Assembly: GCA_024305745.1 (NCBI GenBank)
Contig: JAHRBS010000007.1
Coordinates: 2,542,001 to 2,606,000, forward strand
DNA: 64,000 nucleotides
DNA from: Polyporus tsugae
Lineage: Eukaryota > Basidiomycota > Agaricomycetes > Polyporales > Polyporaceae
Direction of reading: 5' to 3'
Both the position numbers and the translations under genes were made by a program. Shown one piece after another: positions 56,701 through 64,000 of the stretch. The first letter of the stretch is position 1; each line of letters starts with the position of its first letter. Under the pieces are notes generated by a model. The model was given only the letters and a program-made list of their open reading frames with translations, was not told where the DNA came from and did not search any database.

Positions 56701-57484
56701 CGACGCCGTCTCCATCCACTCGATCAAGAAGGCCGAGTACGCGCGCCGATTTGCAGTGGGCCGCCTCGGGCACGTCGCGCTCCTCGACCACTTTAAGACG
56801 ACGTATGGCGACCCGTCCTCGGCCAAGTTCGTCCGTGCCCAGCGCAACTTCGCCAAGTCGCTCGCCGGCTACTCGCTCGTCACCTACCTCCTGCAGATCA
56901 AGGACCGCCACAACGGCAACATCCTCCTCGACCGCGACGGGCACCTCATCCACATTGACTTCGGCTTCATGCTCTCCAACTCCCCGGGCAACATCGGCTT
57001 CGAGGCGGCGCCGTTTAAACTACCGCTCGAGTACATCGAGGTACTCGGCGGGCTCGGCAGCCCCGCGTACCGCGAGTTCCGGAAGCTATTCCGCGAGGGC
57101 TTCGACGCGTGCCGGAAGCACTGCGACCGGATAGTCAGTGAGTGACAAGTGCTTCTCGTCCGACTTGAGGGTGAGAAGCAGCACTGACCGCGTGCGCCTG
57201 CAGCTCTCGTGGAGCTGATGCAGAAGGACTCGACGCTCCCTTGTTTCGCCGCGTTCGGCGAGCAGACCGCGTCCCAGCTCCGGGACCGCTTCCAGCAGGG
57301 GCTCACCCAGTCCGCCGTCGAGGAGCACGTCCAACGGCTGATAGACACGTCGCTCGGGTCCAACTGGACACGTCTGTACGACTCGGTGCGTGTCCACATC
57401 CGCTTCGCTTCACATGCCCGTTAGACATCGGTTCTCACACATCGCTGTTCACAGTATCAATATTACTCGCAGTCCATCCTATGA
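53759..57484 (+). CDS. PIK1: Phosphatidylinositol 4-kinase PIK1 (PI4KB class)
   Basis: Makes PI4P at the Golgi for secretory-vesicle formation. Several exons, about 1,000 residues. The N-terminus is the lipid-kinase helical domain: MSHALLLRLFLSPSFFSVHV, ALQYLRIYADNIGITYYLTR, LNTQELREVWGFV then CHLVVTRPTQSKALESFVVE and MQAFLKDLSTQHSS. A disordered Ser/Pro middle follows, with RLSEDPFG. A second conserved block is RAELTGLNHMLPAEICMPMW and RIVRIPPGESVVLNSAER. The C-terminal kinase domain shows WAAKKARVRQASPYGHLANW, CVSVIVKTGGDLRQEQLAVQ, the catalytic loop IKDRHNGNILLDRDGHL, and HIDFGFM (DFG). The end, YQYYSQSIL, follows a last intron whose acceptor is at 57451-57454; without it the C-terminus would be wrong. 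Exon ends 53932-53938 must be spliced so that VCHLVV follows GF; the donor used there is ATG/GTGACT. Confidence 0.95.
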
Positions 57485-57751
57485 AGGACCGCGTCAGAGT
57501 CTGTTGCTACGGTGCGTCATCCGACGCCGACACGCCCCATTCTCGGTCAGCCTCTATTGCTACAGCCAACACGGAGGCCGACACTGGGTGCCGCGCCTGC
57601 ATTTCCGCCCGCCCGTTCTCCCATCGGATGCAGTCCATCAATCCATAGCTTTCTCTCGCGTACACGTCCCGGATTACATGAGAGCACAGAGGCTAGACTA
57701 GAGAAAGCAAATAAATAACCGTGTATTGCTTCACGTCTGGGACAAAGTTCC

Positions 57752-59616
57752 CTAGAACATCGAGTCGTAGCGCTTCAGGCAGCTGTACCACTCATAGTCT
57801 GTAGTCATAGCGTTAATGCCAGCGCCTGCATGAATTGCACCGCAGCGTCACCATAAACGCCTAATACTCACCGAAGTTCTCGTTCGGATTGCACCAGCAC
57901 TTGCCCTTCTTGTGCAGGTCACCTTGAGGGCAGTGCTGGAAGGGATTGTGGCGGTATCCTGGGGCGGTGATCGTCAATTTAATTCGTATGACGACGTTAA
58001 ATATTGTCACAGACCGATGTCGTTGAAGAAGTGGATCTGCTCCTTCTTGGCGAAGAGCGCAGCGCCAATGCTGTGTACCGGCGCATCTCCCCATCGCTGT
58101 GCCAACTGTTAACCGCGCTGATCCAGTCTGTCGACGTGCGAAATTCCTCACCTCGTAGTAGAAACCGCCCTTCTCGTCGAGGAAGTCGAAGAACTTGGAG
58201 TAAGCCTCGCCTCTCCAGAAGTCAAGGTCCCCAATTTCGAAGTTACTCCAGACTGCGGGCACGTCAACAAGAGTAGTAAGGTACGGAACAGGAGGGAGAT
58301 AACTCACAGTGGCAGTTGTTGTAGGTCTCGCCCCCGTCGTCGGATATGAACTTCATCGCATTATCATGCTCAACAAGGCCTGGGTTGCTGCTGATGAACT
58401 CTGCCGTAAATCCATCAGACGGGTCACTGGGACAACGACAGACGCGTTTCTCACCCTTCACAGCATTCCACAGAGTGGGGATGGTAGCGGGGTACTCGTA
58501 AAGTGAGATGGTGAACCCTGTCCGGATGTGAACAATAAGCGGAAGAGATTGTCATGCCGTGGAGAGGGGTATCGCACCGTAAACCTTCTTCTGATCTTGC
58601 ATAAGGAGGAGAGGCTAAGAGTGCATCGTCAGGGGGACTTCGCCCTGGGTGAGAGCGACACGTACATCGTAGTGCAGGTCACAGAAGAAGGTGACGTCGG
58701 GCCTGGGTCTGGTCAGAATTGGACAATGAATTCGGAAGCTGGTTCCACTCACTCAACACGCCAGTAGTATTTGTATTGGGCGAGTAAGGGGTGCTTGTAG
58801 AAGAACTACTCGCGCGGCTGAGTATCAAGTGTTCGCTGCATTGGCGACTAGTGCACTTACGCCCGAGTTGTACCGGCACATGTTGCGGTACGGGACGCTC
58901 CCTGCGCGACCCTTCAGTCCCATTGGAGGTACGGGGGCTCGACCACACTCACCTCCGTAGATAACGTTGTGGTCGAGCATGTCCTTCCGGGCTGCAGTAG
59001 CCTTCTCTTCATCGATCCAAGAGGGTTGAAGCCATTGGTCCTTGGAGATCAAACCAAACTCGACCTTGGAGTCAGTGAGGGCAGAAATGCGCCTAAGAGA
59101 ACAAGTAAGGATCGTCCAGACTTCATTTTGGCAGACGTGTACACACCCTTTGAATTCCTCTGAGAATGGCTCTTCGTTCAGGAAGACATAGGGATACTGG
59201 AACTCCTTGTTGAAGCGGTCCTCTGGGATACCGCTACTCAGCAGCAGTCGAATGAACAGGAGTGCGAGTACTCACCAACTTGCTTCATGCTTGTCACGAC
59301 CCCAGGGAGATCTCCGTTACGTGCGAGGATGACGAAGGTCGCGTTGGCTTTTCGTGTCTGGATGGGAGGCTTCTGCTCGACATAGCGGTCCTCGGACACG
59401 CCCTCCTGGTAAGGGGGATGTGGTTTCGAGCCGGAGAACTGCTCGGTTATGTGGGAGAGGGATGTTGCGCGGCCATACTCCTCATGGGAGAAGCTGAGGA
59501 TGAAGTGTAAACTGATCTACGTGTCCTTTCAGTATGGGGGCAGCGGTGACTGCATGCTCCATGGTACTCACAATGATGACCAGCACCAATACCACATAAC
59601 GCATGGGCGTCATCAT
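57752..59616 (-). CDS. KRE2: GT15 alpha-1,2-mannosyltransferase (KRE2/MNT1 family)
   Basis: Golgi type II membrane enzyme adding alpha-1,2-mannose to O- and N-linked glycans. About ten exons, about 440 residues. The N-terminal anchor starts [15 protein letters not shown] and continues over an intron to [17 protein letters not shown]. The catalytic domain has [58 protein letters not shown], the motif [21 protein letters not shown] that carries the GT15 catalytic Glu, then [58 protein letters not shown] and [18 protein letters not shown] with the conserved cysteines. It ends LKRYDSMF at 57752. N-glycan outer-chain or O-mannan function is inferred from the family; KRE2, KTR1 and MNT1 paralogs cannot be separated here. 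Confidence 0.94.
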
Positions 59617-59917
59617 ATTGGGCGACGGTAGTGCCCTGGGAGGGTACGGTGGTAAAGGAGGGGTGCTGGACAAACGGAGGAGAGAGGGATGTGAGAAGAT
59701 ACTCAGAGGGGATCCGGATCCAGCTTCCAGGAGTCGCAGTCGCTGACGCGCATTACTTACAGCATCCACGCCCAGGCGTCTACTCTATTCCGTCTCTCGG
59801 CTTCTCCTCGATGCGATCTGCTTCCAACTAAGTACTATCCCAAGTCTGTTCATCCAACCATATACCGTGTCGCTATACCCTAGGATATCCAGGCACAAAA
59901 TAGGAAGAGCAAAACAG
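59617..59917. other. GT15 promoter and leader
   Basis: About 300 bases between the GT15 start and the 3' end of the tRNA gene. It holds the GT15 promoter and the tRNA terminator (T4 on the minus strand at 59911-59914). A minus-strand upstream Met at 59769 is not used. Confidence 0.6.
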
Positions 59918-60004
59918 TGGTTCGACCCGGGCTCGAACCGGAGACCTCCCGTGCACCCTCACAGAATGTGAGACGGACGTGATAACCAACTACACCATCG
60001 AACC
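59918..60004 (-). tRNA. trnV-CAC: tRNA-Val(CAC) with a 13-base intron
   Basis: The minus strand folds as a tRNA: acceptor GGTTCGA pairs with TCGAACC (7 bp), D-arm GTGTAGTTGGTTATCAC, T-arm with GGTTCGAGCC (B box), discriminator A. The anticodon stem TCCGT pairs ACGGG with loop CTCACA, giving anticodon CAC. A 13-base intron TTCTGTGAGGGTG lies after position 37, the universal place, and its GTGAG can pair with the anticodon CTCAC. Removing it leaves 74 bases, the right size. A T4 pol III terminator follows at 59911-59914. Confidence 0.95.
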
Positions 60005-60328
60005 GTTATCGAACAAACATATTACATGTATTCTAATTTACAGTCCTATGGTAGAAGATTTGACCGAACTAACGATCGTGAAATAATTACACTACGTATA
60101 CGATACATTCTGCAGCTGCAACAGCGATAACTACGACGACATAAGAATACATTACATAGCAGATGCATGCATAGATAACACGACGATGTCTATACCCGCA
60201 ATTCGAATACGAGTCACCAAGCAAGAAACACGAGAACCCCACCCCGACATATCACATTAACAGCCGACGAGAACAAAGACCACCTCGAGCCCCAATAATT
60301 TTTCAATAAACGACGGTCGTATAAGTGG
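60005..60328. other. Intergenic stretch between tRNA and the disordered-protein gene
   Basis: About 320 bases, AT-rich at 60020-60180. It contains the 5' flank of the tRNA and the 3' untranslated region of the minus-strand gene. No gene is seen. Confidence 0.6.
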
Positions 60329-63300
60329 TCACGCAGTAGCCTGCCTAGTCGGAAGCGGCTGTCCTTGGGAGTATGAAGCCTGAGCTGGATAGCCCTGAGC
60401 CTTGTGCTGCGCGGCTTGCGCCTGGTACGTCTGGTGCACCTGCACGGCTTGCTGCTGCTGGCCCTGCGCCTGGGCAGGAATCTGGCCTTGCGCCGCCGCC
60501 ATCGCGGCCAGGTTGGCGCGCAGCGACTTCTGCAGCGATGGCCTGCCGTCCTCGGGCACCTCGTCCCCGACGTCGAACGTGACCCCCGGCCGCCGCCTGC
60601 GTAGCGTCCCGCGGACCTGCTGTACAACCTCCTCTTGGTTCCTCCACTCTTGCGCCGCCGTCATCGGGTCGCGGAGGGGCGGGGAGGGGCGACCGGCGGT
60701 CGAGCTCCTCGTCGAGTCGCCTCCAGTGAACATAGCGTTAATCTGTCAGCGGTCGGTCAGGTATGCCACATATTTCGAAACTCGCGAGAGAAACGTACCA
60801 CCGTGCCATCGACCGCATCGACGGATGCAGTGGAGACTGTCCGGTGCCGCTTGGACAGAAGGCGGAAGGGCGTGAACATCTTGCCGTTGGAGTTCCGCGT
60901 GAGCGAAACAGGAGCTGGCTGAGCGATAGGAAGAGTCTTGGGGACTGCACTCGTGTTGTACCCTCGCTGGTGTGTCGGCGCGGGCGCGGAAGGAGGGATG
61001 CGCATCGACGCTGGAGCAGCCACGGCCGCCCGAGGACTGGGAGGCGGCGGGCCACTGGACGACTTAGAGGCGCCGTCAGCCACGGTAGGCACCTGTATGT
61101 ACGACATCGGCTGGGTAGGTTGGGAGTTGTTGCGCTCACGCCTCTCCGTGATCTGCTGGGACGGAGGCGGGGGCGGTTCGTCGCGCGGCTTCGGCGGGGA
61201 CGAACGTGAACGGAACAGGCTCCCGAAAAAGCTCCTCTTCTTCTCCTTTTCATTGTCCTTCCCGTTAATGGTGTTCTTCGACGTCGAACGATCCAAGGGA
61301 ATGATAGGCGCGCTCGTCTGGGGGAGCATAGACGGTGCAAGGGAGGACGGCGTAAGCAGGATGTCCTGCTGTTGCTGGGACGCGGCCTTGTGCCCACGGG
61401 TAGGGAGACTCGCCGAGACGTAGCCCGCTGCCGCTCGATCTGTATATTGGGGGTCGGACACGGTTCGCGAGTGCGCTATCGGAAAGGGCGTGGTCGTTGA
61501 GTAGCTCGAACCCTGATTTGGGAACGTTTGATTCCGCGCTGGTGCTGAGTGGAGTGGGGCGGATACCTTCGAAGAGAGTGTCGAGATAAGACGCGTAGGT
61601 CTCCCTGTCGGCGCTAGAGAAGGTGTCGCCCGTAGAGGGATACGTTGTGCGGTAGGAGCCGGGCTCGCCAATGGGTTCGTAGCTAGGATCTGTTCCGGAG
61701 GACGGTACCCGTAGTCGACGGATTGGCGCGAACGAGCCTGTACCTGAGTTACGAAAGTCGCTTGAGTGGGTGTTGCGGCCGTCCGGCCATACTGCTGATA
61801 GTCGTTGGTCGTGAGAGGCGTTTGAGTGCTGTAACTTGGCGAGTTAATAGGAGCTGTTACATTGACCGGCGCTGAAGACGAGGCGTGTGCATTAGGGTAT
61901 CCCTGAGCCTGGGGGGCAGGAGAACGGTATCGATGTATGTCGGGGTATGCGGACGAAGCATTAGGCTGGCGAGAAGCAGTACCGGCGTCAAGTCGTGAAG
62001 AGGCGTGAAGTTGAGGCTGCATATTAACAGCGCTTGGTCGGTGTGGGAGGTGCTGCTGTGAGGACCCACTCGGGGATGATTTCGTTGGGGCAGCGTGAGT
62101 AATCGTGTCATTAGAGCCATTACGGTGAGATTGCAAGCGGACAGAGGAGGAATGTTTTGGAGTGGAAGAGCCTGCGGACACTGTGTGAGGAACAACCGCC
62201 GGTGAACCCGAGAGGTAAGTCTGCAGCCGAGATGGATCATTCGCGATTGTCTGGACAGATGGCGGTTTCGGAGACCGTGGGTCATATGTTCCACTGCCAT
62301 ACTGGTTCGAAGGATTGACCTGCGCGATGCTCGGATGTGCAGGAGCTGATGCACCTGGATAGGTCAAACCCCTCTTCGGTGACGCAGATGGCATATGCGG
62401 AGCGCCTGACGGCGAAGGTCGACTAGTACTAGTGGTGTCTTCGTAAACCGGAAACCTGCTCGGCAAATCCTGTGAAAGACCCCTTGCATGGGTCCCCGAG
62501 CGATATGCATCGGCCTCACTGAGGCCTTGCATCTGCTGTTGTGTGTAGGCAGCTGGTTGCCCAACGGATGCAGAAGTTGACCGCGCTCGCGAGTACGGAT
62601 CCAAGGGTACAGGAGCAGCCGAAGGGGGCCGAGTCGATGGCGGTCGCACCACGACGTCAGGGACCACTGGCTGATTCCCACGCATGGCCGTGGAGGAAAC
62701 ACCGTTGATCTCGAAACTCGTGCGTGTATGCATCATGTTGGGGTAGCTTTGTCCAGGTTGTTGGTAGGATCCGGAAGCGCCTTGGGTGATAGAAGAATGG
62801 TGATGACCGGGGGACGCCTCGGCATACGCGGTCGTATGACCCTGTGAAGGGGCCTGCAGAGATCCATCCTGTTGACGCGAGGCTGCCGATTGATGTTGCT
62901 GCGAGGGAAGGGGCTCCGGTTGACGAAGCGGCGTTACTCCTGAGTGGATGACCTTCGGCAGCGGAGCGTGAGGATCAGCTGGTCCCTGACCAGCCCGTAT
63001 ACTGACTATTTGTGGTGCACGTTGAGATACTGTTAGACCTACGGATGGGGTAGGCTTGCCTGACGGAGGCACATGTGCGGGCATGGCAGACGCAGGAAGT
63101 CCGTTTAGCGACTTCTGTGCAGAAGGGTCCGCGGAGGTGGGCGCAGGCATTTTCGAACTTGACGGATCGCGCTGATGCTGTGAATATACTGCAATAAGCG
63201 TTGTTATCACATCCGTCAACCATTGGGCACCGTACTCGTTGATACCACAGAGTTGCAATCTCCTGACTCGTCGTAGGTTCAATCGCAGGTTGAGCGTCGA

Positions 63301-64000
63301 CATTGACAGTCTTGGACTTGTTGCGGGATGACTCTCCGTGCGTCCGGTGCTTACGCTGCGCAGGCTAAGTCTCTCAAATAGCGTATCATAAACGAGGCCA
63401 CTTACTACTACACGCTCCATCTGTATGGTGGGAACTTTCTCGTTTTCACTTCCCGACGGGCCGGAGGAATACCCACGCTGGAGTATACTATTACTTGCTT
63501 GCTCCCGACTTGCATAATGCCTATCGGTCGTCCGCGGCTGCAGTAATCCTTGGCTTAATCGATGAGCTTCACAATTCACGACGTCACACTTACTCGTTCG
63601 TGCTCCTGTTCGCTGCTCGATAAACCCGAGTCTTGTCCGGCTTGCTGTGAAGTTGCTTTGTGGGAACGATGAGGCTTAGAGGACGTGCGTCGGCGCGTCG
63701 GCGGAGGGATGGGAAGAGGTGGATCGTCCTTGTCCGACGCGTAAGGATATATGGACTCCGGCACGGAAGCACCAGCCCCACGCCCAGCGGAAGTTAGACC
63801 GGCCCAAGGAGCTGAGGTAGGAGCTGAGAAGGGGGCATATGCAGTCGCTTGGGGTTGCGTGGAAGGGGGACGAACAATGTTCTGCACAGCAAGATTGAAT
63901 GGTTCGCCGCCATCGCGCGCAAACAAGAGAGTATATGGAGACGTACCGGGTATGGGGCAGAAGCTTTGTCTACAGACCTCTGCGCCACCGCTGCAGTCTG
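60329..64000 (-). CDS. Large Ser/Pro/Gln-rich disordered protein (partial, 5' end outside window)
   Basis: The gene runs past the right edge; at least 1,150 residues are present. The visible first exon portion reads TAAVAQRSVDKASAPYP and donates at GTACGT (63948-63953). A block rich in Pro/Ser follows, then an exon joined over intron sequence near 63531-63586 to PRTTDRHYASREQASNSILQ. A basic segment RKHRTHGESSRNKSKTVNV is possible after another splice. Most of the protein (60810-63150) is Ser, Pro, Gln, Thr and Ala with no domain. Near the C-terminus is a conserved-looking basic block KKRSFFGSLFRSRSSPPKP and FRLLSKRHRTVSTASVDAVD; the last intron (60725-60797) leads to INAMFTGGDSTRSS and GTLRRRRPGVTFDVGDEVPE, and the Gln/Ala-rich end QPLPTRQATA. 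It resembles none of the families I know well; a scaffold or polarity factor is possible. Confidence 0.8.

Noticed and set aside
1..64000. Transposons, CRISPR arrays, phage or bacterial operon features
   Set aside because: No transposase, reverse transcriptase, long terminal repeat, regular spacer array or polycistronic prokaryotic layout was found; all genes are fungal and intron-rich.

Overview
The window is nuclear DNA of a filamentous basidiomycete fungus, most likely an Agaricomycete. The gene density, the many short introns (mostly 48-65 bases, GT-AG with CTAAC/CTGAC-like branch sites), the gene set (a Mup1-type permease, kinesin-1 and BimC kinesin-5, a GT15 mannosyltransferase) and the closeness of the readable proteins to the usual basidiomycete versions all point there. 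No transposon, CRISPR array or bacterial-style operon was seen. Almost every gene is spliced, so gene spans below run from start codon to stop codon and include introns. Total protein lengths marked 'about' are estimates.

Layout. 1-5.9 kb (all minus): the first exon of a membrane protein (possibly ferric-reductase-like), copper chaperone ATX1, a methionine-type amino acid permease, and exosome subunit MTR3. 6.0-13.2 kb: splicing regulator NSRP1 (+), an atypical kinase-like protein (-), a small RRM protein (+), TFIID subunit TAF13 (-), exosome cap subunit RRP4 (+). 13.3-23.6 kb: a nuclear DUF4211 protein (-) and a gene of about 8 kb for a giant C1-zinc-finger protein (+). 23.7-31.5 kb: secretory pathway block with DPM2 (-), OST3/OST6 (+) and SEC16 (-). 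31.8-37 kb: an RPAP3-like TPR cochaperone (-) and a Pumilio/Puf3-class RNA-binding protein (-). 38.4-47.4 kb: kinesin-1 heavy chain (-), elongation factor ELF1 (-), kinesin-5/BimC (+). 47.9-59.6 kb: VPS55 (+), TRAPPII subunit TRS120 (-), PI 4-kinase PIK1 (+), GT15 alpha-1,2-mannosyltransferase (-). 59.9 kb to the end: an intron-containing tRNA-Val(CAC) (-) and a large Ser/Pro/Gln-rich protein running off the right edge (-).

How the genes relate. Most are single-copy housekeeping genes. Seven serve the ER/Golgi/endosome route (DPM2, OST3/6, SEC16, VPS55, TRS120, PIK1, GT15), and two functionally linked pairs diverge from short shared promoters: DPM2/OST3 (both N-glycosylation) and TRS120/PIK1 (both late-Golgi Rab/PI4P control). 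A second theme is RNA synthesis and decay: MTR3 and RRP4 (both exosome), NSRP1, TAF13, ELF1, Puf and RPAP3. No clearly novel multi-gene system is visible. The most unusual items are a 5-base microexon needed for the conserved kinesin-1 C-terminus, two genes whose first coding exon is only the ATG, a GC-AG intron, a TAF13 with a long Tyr/Pro/Gln-rich N-terminus, and the giant C1-finger protein of uncertain identity.
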